NCBI GenBank assembly: GCA_041746415.1
Contig: JBGTHB010000198.1
Location: 1-11,430 of the forward strand
Direction: 5' to 3'
From: JBGTHB01 sp041746415
GTDB lineage: Bacteria > Pseudomonadota > Gammaproteobacteria > Coxiellales > Coxiellaceae
Length of the DNA stretch: 11,430 bases
Shown here piece after piece: positions 1 through 6,201 of the stretch. Numbering within the stretch: position 1 is the stretch's first letter; the number at the start of each line of letters is the position of its first letter. The notes under the pieces were generated by a model, which made no database searches, was not told where the DNA came from, and was given only the letters and a program-made list of their open reading frames with translations. The translations under genes were made by a program, and so were the position numbers.

Positions 1-327
1 CTGGGCAGCACACATAAATTTGAAAGTGGTTATGCGCACACTTTGTTAGGTCCCTATCCTGAAAATAAAGCGATTTATGAGGCACGTAATGCTATTGCGC
101 ATGTCGACAAAATCCGCTCACCCCTGATTGTGTTTCAGGGAATGCAGGACTGCGTGGTGCCACCAGCGCAATCTGCTGCCATCGTGCAAGCGCTTAAAAA
201 TAACAACATCCCGGTCGAATACCATACTTATGAGAACGAAGGCCATGGTTTTCGTGATGCGACCAATATTCAAGATAGTTTAAACCGTGAATTAACCTTC
301 TATCAGCAGTTGATAACCTGCTCTTAA
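1..327 (+). CDS. S9-family peptidase / alpha-beta hydrolase, C-terminal end (partial, 5' end outside window)
   Basis: The frame is open from the first base, and the visible 108 residues match the end of the catalytic alpha/beta-hydrolase domain of prolyl-oligopeptidase (S9) or acylaminoacyl-peptidase-like enzymes. These enzymes hydrolyse short peptides or acyl-peptides, usually in the cytoplasm or periplasm. The catalytic aspartate lies in FQGMQDCVVPP (Asp codon 148-150). The catalytic histidine lies in NEGHGF (His codon 244-246), with the normal spacing of about 30 residues and the usual final helix that ends the fold. The nucleophile serine is upstream of the window. The first ATG in view (43) is internal, because the similarity continues before it (FESGYAHTLLG...). 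The stop is TAA at 325-327. Substrate and exact subfamily cannot be told from this fragment; a plain dienelactone-hydrolase-like esterase remains possible. Confidence 0.8.
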   Translation: MGSTHKFESGYAHTLLGPYPENKAIYEARNAIAHVDKIRSPLIVFQGMQDCVVPPAQSAAIVQALKNNNIPVEYHTYENEGHGFRDATNIQDSLNRELTFYQQLITCS

Positions 328-389
328 CTTGAGTTGAGAAGTCGTTTCAGCCTATGCTGCGCGCTTATTTGCTAGCTTAAGAGAACATC

Positions 390-2252
390 ATGTCGAACAA
401 TACTGGTTTAATTGCACCCGCTGTTTTCGCGCCAAAAGCGTGGAGATTATTGCTACCGTCTTTTCTTGCCGACAATGGCTATGGCTATTTTTATTTAATG
501 TATCTTAAAGCCAAATATTTACCAAAGAGGCCGGCTTTTTTTTCCTTCAGCAATAAAGATTTTTCTACCCCGCCTTTTAATGTGACAACATACTATGATA
601 CTTGGTGTGAAAAAAACAACGAGACATTCAGTTGTTTTGTGCCAGATCTTGCCGCTAATGACGGTGATTTAGGCGTGAAGTTGGCCCTGCCTTATGCGTG
701 TGCCGATGTGAATTTATTTAATGGCAACTCAACCAATCAATTTAATATCAGTGTGGGAAATAATTCTCCCGTTAGTTTAAGTTCTTATTTTTCACCACCG
801 CCAATGCCTTTTAATACCACATTGTGTGTCGATGGCAGTTGTGTGTTTAGAGCAGGGGGAAATAATTCCTATTATGGATTTAATCCTGGTAAGAATTATT
901 TTATGTCACCAAATTCTGCCATTGATGCAGAAATTTGCACGCAACTTTCACCACAGCATGCGTGGGCGGTGAGAGGGTTTTTGCCCAACGCGACAACAGT
1001 AAATTGCAGTGATGGTTTAGGTTTTCACGTTAGTGCCAATGCGCAAAAATTTTTGCAGCCTGAATATATTGGTTGTGCTGCTCAATCTTCTTTGGCTAGC
1101 GCGCCATTTTATCAATTAGGTTTAGATGGGCATTTAATTCGCTCACCGCAAGCTGATTTTCCAGTAAGGAATTTCACCGCTGGGGATGATTTATCCGCGC
1201 TTTGGCCCGAAAATTGGACGTTTTATCCGCAGGGTGAATTGTTTGATGGTTGGTGTGCGCAAAGCGGTAATGGAGCAATAACCAATAACGTTACACTTAC
1301 CCTTGAAATAAAGAATCCTGACATTAGCTTTTGGGGCGATATGCAGGGTTGCGATGTGCAATTTTTAAAAAATCTTCATGCAAAATTTCCGCCGACGACG
1401 TTCTCGTGTGAGGAGGGTCTGTATCTTACCACCTACAATTTTTCAGCGCGTGTTGAAGGTTATAATGGCGCGACTGCAGTGCAGCTGTTAACTCAAAAAG
1501 CGTGGCTTGAACAAGTAACGCCAACACTCAACATCACGCAGGGTAGTGTTAATGGCAGCGATTTTTTTGAGGCGGTGGTTGAGCCAGTCACCACCAAGGT
1601 GACGGCGGTGTGTGAGCAGTCTTCGCTACCCGCCATAAATTGTTCCAGTGGCGCGCGTAATTGTTTTCGTTTTTTTACCAATGATTGTGATCGAATCAAC
1701 GTTAGCGCAACGTTATGTGATCGTAGTGCCAGTGCACAAATTATTGCGGCAACAAATGGTTATGATACGCGATCTATTATTATTGTCGCCGCCGCTTCGG
1801 TAGCGATGATTTTGACCGTGTGTTGTTTATATTATTATTGTTGCGCTGAAAAATCAGCGGCTGCTGGGTATGAACCCACTGCTGATAGCGTGGAAAATAC
1901 TGCAGGTATTGCTTCATCTACTGCAACCGCGGTTTCACCAAAATCAGCGGCTGCTGGGTATGAACCCACTGCTGATAGCGTGGAAAATGCTGCAGGTATT
2001 GCTTCATCTACTGCAACTGCGGTTTCACCTCAACAACGCGCTGAGATATATGCCTGGTTGGCGGCATTGGATCGTTACGGTGTACTTAACTGGTGTGATC
2101 AACAATTTTTGCAAGCCCTTACTGAGGAAGAGCTTAAGCAGGGCAAGAACAGCCAATGGCAAAGGCTGCTTAAAAGCATGACAGCATGCCGCAATGGCGA
2201 AGGCAATTATGCTAGTTATTCGCGAGTGGGACTGACCAGTGCTAGCCCCTGA
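390..2252 (+). CDS. Sequon-rich, Cys-rich single-span membrane protein of unknown family
   Basis: I do not recognise this 620-residue protein. The start follows an in-frame stop (378-380) and an AAGAGA ribosome site 5 bases before ATG. Residues 1-460 form a Cys-, Asn- and aromatic-rich region with 16 cysteines and 18 N-x-S/T sequons (first at N3, last at N437), 18 of the 40 Asn in that region. Residues 462-484 are a hydrophobic span (SIIIVAAASVAMILTVCC...) ending in CC-LYYY-CC. The tail (486-620) has no sequon. It carries two copies of a 30-residue Ala/Ser/Thr-rich repeat beginning KSAAAGYEPTADS (488-517 and 518-547). A helical segment with EEE at 579-581 follows, and the protein ends ...YSRVGLTSASP. 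There is no classical signal peptide; residues 18-40 are only weakly hydrophobic. The topology, ectodomain out and tail in, is inferred. It may be a surface or host-directed glycoprotein-like protein, but no function can be assigned. Confidence 0.85.
   Translation: MSNNTGLIAPAVFAPKAWRLLLPSFLADNGYGYFYLMYLKAKYLPKRPAFFSFSNKDFSTPPFNVTTYYDTWCEKNNETFSCFVPDLAANDGDLGVKLALPYACADVNLFNGNSTNQFNISVGNNSPVSLSSYFSPPPMPFNTTLCVDGSCVFRAGGNNSYYGFNPGKNYFMSPNSAIDAEICTQLSPQHAWAVRGFLPNATTVNCSDGLGFHVSANAQKFLQPEYIGCAAQSSLASAPFYQLGLDGHLIRSPQADFPVRNFTAGDDLSALWPENWTFYPQGELFDGWCAQSGNGAITNNVTLTLEIKNPDISFWGDMQGCDVQFLKNLHAKFPPTTFSCEEGLYLTTYNFSARVEGYNGATAVQLLTQKAWLEQVTPTLNITQGSVNGSDFFEAVVEPVTTKVTAVCEQSSLPAINCSSGARNCFRFFTNDCDRINVSATLCDRSASAQIIAATNGYDTRSIIIVAAASVAMILTVCCLYYYCCAEKSAAAGYEPTADSVENTAGIASSTATAVSPKSAAAGYEPTADSVENAAGIASSTATAVSPQQRAEIYAWLAALDRYGVLNWCDQQFLQALTEEELKQGKNSQWQRLLKSMTACRNGEGNYASYSRVGLTSASP
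1851..2030 (+). repeat. Tandem repeat, 2 x 90 bp, in frame
   Basis: Two adjacent 90-base units (1851-1940 and 1941-2030) differ at only three positions (unit positions 49, 77 and 90). They encode 30-residue units differing only in Thr versus Ala. The unit length is a multiple of three, so gain or loss of copies keeps the reading frame. The repeat sits in the inferred cytoplasmic tail just after the membrane span. The near identity, including third codon positions, points to a recent duplication. Confidence 0.95.
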
Positions 2253-2282
2253 GCAGGGGTAGTAGAATAACAAAGAACTGGG

Positions 2283-2288
2283 TATACT
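2283..2288 (+). promoter_or_regulatory. Possible -10 element of the rhodanese-grxC-secB-gpsA operon
   Basis: TATACT matches the sigma-70 -10 consensus at five of six positions. It lies about 35 bases before the first gene of the operon, in the 71-base gap after the sequon-rich protein. No good -35 hexamer is seen at the right distance, so this is a weak call. Confidence 0.3.
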
Positions 2289-2323
2289 GGGCGTCGTTTT
2301 AGAATCCTTTAGGAATCAACTGC

Positions 2324-2755
2324 ATGCACGATATTCTCGATTTTATCAGCCGTCATTGGCTATTGGCTGCCTTGACGGTAGTGGCATTTCTGTGGGTGAT
2401 TGTCGAAGAAGCGCGACGCCAAAGTGGTGGTCGGTATGGCTTAAGCCCGCAAGAAACCGTCAACAAAATCAATCACGATGATGCCGTGGTGCTGGATATA
2501 CGCGAACCTTCAGCCTTTGCCAATGGTCACATCACCGGTGCGATTAATATTACTAAACAAGAAATTGAGCGCGATCCCACTGTGGTGGATAAATACAAAA
2601 ACAAGCCTTTGATTGTGGTGTGCATGGCGGGCGTGAACGCACAAAAAATAGTGAATGTATTGAGTAAACGCGACTTTACTCAACTATATTTACTGTCAGG
2701 CGGTTTAACAGCCTGGACTACGGCGGGTTTGCCACTGGTTAAGGGGAATAAGTAA
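2324..2755 (+). CDS. Membrane-anchored rhodanese-like sulfurtransferase (YibN-type)
   Basis: A 143-residue protein with an N-terminal membrane anchor (about residues 12-29, LLAALTVVAFLWVIVEE) followed by one cytoplasmic rhodanese domain. The domain shows LDIREPSAFANGHITGAINI (58-76). The active-site loop is CMAGVNAQ with Cys100 as the predicted persulfide-forming residue, and the closing motif is LSGGLTAW. Rhodanese domains move sulfane sulfur between thiols. The loop lacks the Arg of classic CxxGxR loops, so the natural donor and acceptor are uncertain. AGGA at 2311-2314 is the likely ribosome site. The gene overlaps grxC by one base (TAATG at 2753-2757), which suggests translational coupling. 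The order rhodanese, grxC, secB, gpsA recurs in gammaproteobacteria and supports the YibN-like assignment. Confidence 0.88.
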   Translation: MHDILDFISRHWLLAALTVVAFLWVIVEEARRQSGGRYGLSPQETVNKINHDDAVVLDIREPSAFANGHITGAINITKQEIERDPTVVDKYKNKPLIVVCMAGVNAQKIVNVLSKRDFTQLYLLSGGLTAWTTAGLPLVKGNK

Positions 2756-3009
2756 TGGCTAAAATAGAAATTTATTCAACTGAGCGTTGTCCGTACTGTG
2801 TACGGGCCAAAATGCTATTAGATTCAAAAAATATTTCGTACGAAGAAATTAAAGTTGATCAAGACACTTCGCGTAAAGATGAAATGATTGAACGCAGTGG
2901 CGGTAAACGTACCGTGCCCCAAATATTTATTGATGATAAATCAATTGGTGGTTTTGATGATTTATGGGCGCTGGAGCAAAATGGCCAGCTAGATGATTTA
3001 TTAAAATAG
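2755..3009 (+). CDS. grxC: Glutaredoxin 3
   Basis: An 84-residue dithiol glutaredoxin, the usual length for the GrxC class. It reduces protein disulfides and glutathione mixed disulfides in the cytoplasm, using glutathione as electron donor. The thioredoxin-fold N-terminus (KIEIYSTERCPYC) carries the CPYC active site at residues 12-15. The cis-proline loop TVPQIFID and the glutathione-contacting GGFDDL motif follow in order. The start codon overlaps the stop of the upstream rhodanese gene by one base, and secB begins 13 bases after the stop. The neighbouring rhodanese makes a shared thiol and persulfide chemistry plausible, but that is inference. Confidence 0.95.
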   Translation: MAKIEIYSTERCPYCVRAKMLLDSKNISYEEIKVDQDTSRKDEMIERSGGKRTVPQIFIDDKSIGGFDDLWALEQNGQLDDLLK

Positions 3010-3022
3010 GAGAGAATTAATA

Positions 3023-3520
3023 ATGGCTAAGAAAGAAGACGCAGTGTCAAAAAAAGAAGAAAAAGCGGCTGGTAATTCAGAAGCGCAATTTGGTATTCAG
3101 CGAATTTATATTAAAGATATATCGTTTGAATCTCCTGATGCGCCAAAAGTGTTTTTGGAGCAATGGCAGCCCCAATTGGATATGAACCTTGGTACCAAAA
3201 CATCTAAATTAGAAGACAACACGCATGAAGTGGTGTTAACCGTAACTGTAACAGTGAAGATGAAAGACAAAACTGTTTTTGTGGCAGAAGTGCATCAAGC
3301 TGGTATTTTTACCATACAGCACTTCCCAGAAGATCAATTAAAACATATGCTCGGCAGTTTCTGCCCGAACATTTTGTATCCCTATGCACGTGAAGCCATT
3401 ACTGATTTAGTAGTTAAAGGTGGTTTCCCGCAATTGTATTTGGCACCGATTAATTTTGAAGCGTTATATCAACAGCAACAGCAACAACAAGATAAAGGTA
3501 GCCACGCTGGGGTCAATTAA
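3023..3520 (+). CDS. secB: Protein-export chaperone SecB
   Basis: A 165-residue homologue of SecB, the tetrameric cytoplasmic chaperone that keeps preproteins unfolded and delivers them to SecA. Conserved stretches are QRIYIKDISFESPDAP (about 26-41), MNLGTKTS, the VFVAEVHQAGIF strand, and the C-terminal block LGSFCPNILYPYAREAITDL followed by GGFPQLYLAPINF. The protein is slightly longer than the 155-residue E. coli form. It has a Lys/Glu-rich N-terminal extension of about 20 residues and a run of seven glutamines near the C-terminus (codons 3470-3490). The ribosome site AGGAG (3008-3012) is well placed for ATG at 3023. The stop overlaps the start of gpsA by one base (TAATG), a conserved secB-gpsA arrangement. 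Confidence 0.97.
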   Translation: MAKKEDAVSKKEEKAAGNSEAQFGIQRIYIKDISFESPDAPKVFLEQWQPQLDMNLGTKTSKLEDNTHEVVLTVTVTVKMKDKTVFVAEVHQAGIFTIQHFPEDQLKHMLGSFCPNILYPYAREAITDLVVKGGFPQLYLAPINFEALYQQQQQQQDKGSHAGVN

Positions 3521-4503
3521 TGGCGCAGTCAATTTGCGTGCTCGGTGCTGGCTCATGGGGGTCAGCACTGACGTTATTACTGGCGAGTAATCATCATAAC
3601 GTCACATTGTGGGGTTACGATGCAGAAAAAATTGCGCTGCTGCGACAATCACGCCGTAATACAAACTATCTTCCTGATATTACTTTTCCTGCGAACGTAA
3701 CCTTTGCTGCTGATTTGCGCGACGCGGTTAAAAACGCTGAGCTTACTGTTATTGCAGTGCCTTCATTCGCTTTTCGTCAAACCGTACAACCACTCGCACA
3801 ATTAAAACCAAATTTAGTGGTGGCTACAAAAGGATTGGATGGACAAACGCATCAATTGTTGCACCAAGTTATTCAGCAAGAATTAGGCGAAGTGTCGTTT
3901 GCATTTTTGTCCGGCCCAACTTTTGCTAAAGAGGTCGCTCAAAAAAAACCTTCTGCTGCGGTGATTGCTTCTTTTGATGCTCATTTTGCAAAACATTGTC
4001 AGACGCTTTTCCACACCGATTATTTTAGAGCGTATTCGCATCATGATGTAATTGGAGTAGAAATTTGCGGCGTGGTGAAAAATGTATTAGCCATTGGCAG
4101 TGGTATCAGTGATGGTATGCAATTGGGTGCGAATGCGTGTGCGGCGTTGCTTACACGTGGTGTGGCGGAAATGCGGCGTTTGGTTACGGCTTGCGGCGGG
4201 GAAGAACAAACTTTATTGGGTTTGGCCGGCATTGGCGATTTAGTCCTAACTGCCACGGGCAATTTATCCCGTAATCGGCGCTTTGGCTTAGCTGTTGGTC
4301 GAGGTTTGCGCGCGGATCATGCGTTGCGAGAAGTTGGTCAGGTAGTGGAAGGATTGGATAACGTTAAACAAGTGTGTGCTTTAGCTAAAGAATTAACTAT
4401 CGAGATGCCAATCGCCACAGAAATCAATAAAATTTTATTTGAAAATCTCAACCCGCGTGATGCCTTAGAAAACTTACTAATGCGCGATCCTACAGCTGAA
4501 TAA
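3520..4503 (+). CDS. gpsA: NAD(P)+-dependent glycerol-3-phosphate dehydrogenase
   Basis: A 327-residue enzyme that reduces dihydroxyacetone phosphate to sn-glycerol-3-phosphate, the backbone precursor of phospholipids, in the cytoplasm. The N-terminal Rossmann fold shows GAGSWGSAL (9-17). Then come the AVPS segment, ATKGLDGQT, SGPTFAKEVA (131-140) and the substrate-binding/catalytic segment EICGVVKNVLAIGSG, with the conserved lysine at 187. The C-terminal all-helical domain contains GLAGIGDLVLTATGNLSRNR (234-253). Length is normal for the family. The ATG overlaps the secB stop by one base, so translation is probably coupled. This is the last gene of the rhodanese-grxC-secB-gpsA operon and faces trmL tail to tail. 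Confidence 0.97.
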   Translation: MAQSICVLGAGSWGSALTLLLASNHHNVTLWGYDAEKIALLRQSRRNTNYLPDITFPANVTFAADLRDAVKNAELTVIAVPSFAFRQTVQPLAQLKPNLVVATKGLDGQTHQLLHQVIQQELGEVSFAFLSGPTFAKEVAQKKPSAAVIASFDAHFAKHCQTLFHTDYFRAYSHHDVIGVEICGVVKNVLAIGSGISDGMQLGANACAALLTRGVAEMRRLVTACGGEEQTLLGLAGIGDLVLTATGNLSRNRRFGLAVGRGLRADHALREVGQVVEGLDNVKQVCALAKELTIEMPIATEINKILFENLNPRDALENLLMRDPTAE

Positions 4504-4521
4504 TTTTGAACAGGCTCCAAA

Positions 4522-4542
4522 GGGAGAACGCGCGATTCTCCC
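4522..4542. terminator. Candidate bidirectional terminator hairpin between gpsA and trmL
   Basis: GGGAGAA (4522-4528) pairs perfectly with TTCTCCC (4536-4542) around a 7-base loop, in the gap between two convergent genes. No proper U-tract follows on the plus strand, and only three U follow on the minus strand. It is therefore a plausible but non-canonical terminator. Confidence 0.4.
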
Positions 4543-4575
4543 CTTAAAAATCCCCATCGCGTAGCGTCACTTTGC

Positions 4576-4593
4576 GTTGCGATAAATCGCAAC
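4576..4593. other. Short perfect hairpin in the gpsA-trmL gap
   Basis: GTTGCGA pairs with TCGCAAC across a four-base loop. It has no U-tract on either strand. It may help end transcripts of one of the converging operons or be part of an intergenic repeat; nothing in the sequence decides. Confidence 0.35.
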
Positions 4594-4617
4594 TTCAAGT
4601 GGCATAGGTATACCTTA

Positions 4618-5076
4618 TTAACTAAATCCTAATTGCCGCCAGGCTTCATAAAGCACAACCGCCGCGGCATTCGATAAATTAAGGCTACGGCTGTTTTTGC
4701 GCATGGGCAATTTGATTTTCTGTGGGGTGGGCAGGGAGTCTAAAATCGTTTTAGGTAAGCCGCGCGTTTCTGGACCAAGTAACAATACGTCTTCATCTTG
4801 AAACTGCGCCTCAGCATAAATTGTGGTGGCTTTGGTGGTGCAAGCAAACAGCCGTCGGGTTGCTATCGCTGCTAAAAACGCGTCATAGTTTTGGTGCTGC
4901 TGAACCGCCGTCAATTCGAGATAATCTAACCCTGCACGACGACAACTTTTTTCATTGAGTGAAAATCCCAAAGGATGAATCAAATGCAGTTGTGCGCCGG
5001 CATTAACGCACAAACGAATAATATTACCCGTGTTAGGTGGAATCTCAGGCTCAAACAACGCTACGTGCAAACTCAT
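4618..5076 (-). CDS. trmL: tRNA (cytidine(34)/uridine(34)-2'-O)-methyltransferase
   Basis: A 152-residue SPOUT-class methyltransferase of the YibK/TrmL family, which uses S-adenosylmethionine to methylate the ribose of the wobble nucleotide of tRNA-Leu isoacceptors in the cytoplasm. Signature motifs appear in order: FEPEIPPNTGNIIR (8-21), HLIHPLGF, LLLGPETRGLP (98-108), and the knot-forming C-terminus LPMRKNSRSLNLSNAAAVVL (123-142). Length equals that of the minimal, single-domain family members. The ATG overlaps the TGA of mlaA by one base (TGATG on the minus strand), so it is probably translated by coupling from mlaA. Regulation separate from mlaA is not visible. Confidence 0.95.
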   Translation of the reverse strand: MSLHVALFEPEIPPNTGNIIRLCVNAGAQLHLIHPLGFSLNEKSCRRAGLDYLELTAVQQHQNYDAFLAAIATRRLFACTTKATTIYAEAQFQDEDVLLLGPETRGLPKTILDSLPTPQKIKLPMRKNSRSLNLSNAAAVVLYEAWRQLGFS

Positions 5077-6104
5077 CAGTTGGCCGGAATGCGTTCTGGA
5101 ATTGCAGCGTTTTGCGGATTATTTTGTGCGGCCACCATGGGTTGTTGAGTGTTGGTTTGTGGTTGTGTTGCTGCAACGGGTTGGTTGTTTGGTGCTGCAG
5201 CAGATACAGGTTGTTGTGGCTTAGTTAGCGCTGTTGACGCAGTGGCTGGTTTGGGCGTGATGGCGGGTGCGTTAGCGCAAGTGCCATCACTTTCTGGTTT
5301 AAGGCAAGCAGTACCGCTTGCTGAAACGGGGGCAAAGTCAGTGTAATACGAAGTGTCGCTGGAGAGATTTTCGCTGAAATTTTCTTGCTCGCTCGGTTTT
5401 TTAAGACGATTGTAATCACCCTCCGTTAGGATGCGATTAACTCGATCATGCGTTTTTGTGAGGTAGGCGTTTCTCACTGCGGCATAAGGGTCGAAGGCAT
5501 CATCCACAAACTTATCTGTATCAAGTAAATTAGCGCGTGCGTTAATGACGCCAAGGGCGTAAACACCATACGTAACGTAATCTGGCCCGTAATAGGTAAA
5601 GGGATTGGTGGCCACGGCAAAAGGCACACTGAGTAGACTGCGGAATGTGCTCGGGCCTAATATTGGCAGTAAAAGATAAGGTGATTTTTTATTGTCGCTA
5701 TAATAAGCCAATGTTAAACCCAGTGAGTTATTGTGCGTTGGTAAACCCATGTGTGAAGCCGGATCAAATAAACCAGCAATACCAATGGTGGAGTTAACCA
5801 AAAAACGGGTGATATCAATAAGCGTCCAGTTGATTTTGCCCTGGAATAAATCGTTTGGCGCGGTATTAAGCTCCGCTAAGTTATTGTAAGCATTGTTAAC
5901 GCCCGTTTGAAAAAAGGGTGGGGTGGCGTTTTTATAAATTTTAGCTGTTGGACGTAACACCAAGTGATCGACGTCCATATTGAGGGCGAACATAAAGCGA
6001 TTAAAATTTTCGTATGGGTCTTCAGGGTTAGTCGGTGTTCTAGCGCAACCTGCTGCAAGTAACCCGACTGCTGCTATTATGCTGAGTTTAATTCCGTATT
6101 TCAT
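5076..6104 (-). CDS. mlaA: Outer-membrane lipid asymmetry lipoprotein MlaA (VacJ)
   Basis: A 342-residue lipoprotein of the MlaA/VacJ family. The family removes misplaced phospholipids from the outer leaflet of the outer membrane and passes them to the periplasmic MlaC carrier. The signal peptide ends in the lipobox LAAGC with lipidated Cys20. The +2 residue is Ala, consistent with outer-membrane sorting. The conserved core shows DPYENFNRFMF (29-39), LNTAPNDLFQGK, TIGIAGLFDPASHMGLP (106-122) and YLLLPILGPSTFRS (143-156). The core normally ends near residue 240. Here it is followed by about 100 extra residues, Pro/Ala/Gln/Thr-rich from about 278, with Cys267 and Cys276 before that tail. The ribosome site AAGGA lies about 9 bases before ATG. 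mlaFEDCB is not in this window. Confidence 0.95.
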   Translation of the reverse strand: MKYGIKLSIIAAVGLLAAGCARTPTNPEDPYENFNRFMFALNMDVDHLVLRPTAKIYKNATPPFFQTGVNNAYNNLAELNTAPNDLFQGKINWTLIDITRFLVNSTIGIAGLFDPASHMGLPTHNNSLGLTLAYYSDNKKSPYLLLPILGPSTFRSLLSVPFAVATNPFTYYGPDYVTYGVYALGVINARANLLDTDKFVDDAFDPYAAVRNAYLTKTHDRVNRILTEGDYNRLKKPSEQENFSENLSSDTSYYTDFAPVSASGTACLKPESDGTCANAPAITPKPATASTALTKPQQPVSAAAPNNQPVAATQPQTNTQQPMVAAQNNPQNAAIPERIPAN

Positions 6105-6150
6105 CGCGTCATTCCTTTTAATGCGGAGGATTACGATCAGTCTAGCGGAT

Positions 6151-6178
6151 TTGAAAGATGAATGCCATATGCTACAAT
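6151..6178 (+). promoter_or_regulatory. Sigma-70 promoter of trhO (extended -10)
   Basis: TTGAAA (6151-6156, five of six to consensus) and TACAAT (6173-6178, five of six) are 16 bases apart, and TG at 6170-6171 makes an extended -10 (TGCTACAAT). Transcription would start near 6185, leaving a leader of about 17 bases before GTG at 6202. It lies in the divergent mlaA-trhO gap. Confidence 0.75.
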
Positions 6179-6189
6179 TCGCCAGTTTT

Positions 6190-6197
6190 AGGGGGTG
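6190..6197 (+). promoter_or_regulatory. Strong Shine-Dalgarno site that fixes the trhO start
   Basis: AGGGGGTG differs by one base from the anti-SD complement AGGAGGTG and sits just ahead of GTG at 6202. Together with the promoter immediately upstream, it rules out starts further 5' in the same open frame. Confidence 0.75.
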
Positions 6198-6201
6198 TAC
6201 A

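Noticed and set aside
334..358. Possible promoter TTGAGA / TATGCT before the sequon-rich gene
   Set aside because: The spacer is only about 13 bases, too short for a sigma-70 promoter.
526..545. GC-rich GGCCGGC followed by eight T, resembling an intrinsic terminator
   Set aside because: The GC part is a self-palindrome with no room for a loop and no upstream partner arm; it lies inside a long intact coding frame.
1870..2181. Open frame of about 103 codons inside the tandem-repeat part of the sequon-rich gene, with a repeated MNPLLIAWK motif
   Set aside because: It is the +1 shadow of the same 90-bp repeat; there is no ribosome site and the encoding frame is well supported by the enclosing gene.
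2246..2259. Hairpin CCCCT-GAGC-AGGGG over the stop codon of the sequon-rich gene
   Set aside because: The stem is only five pairs and no T-run follows, so it is not a convincing terminator.
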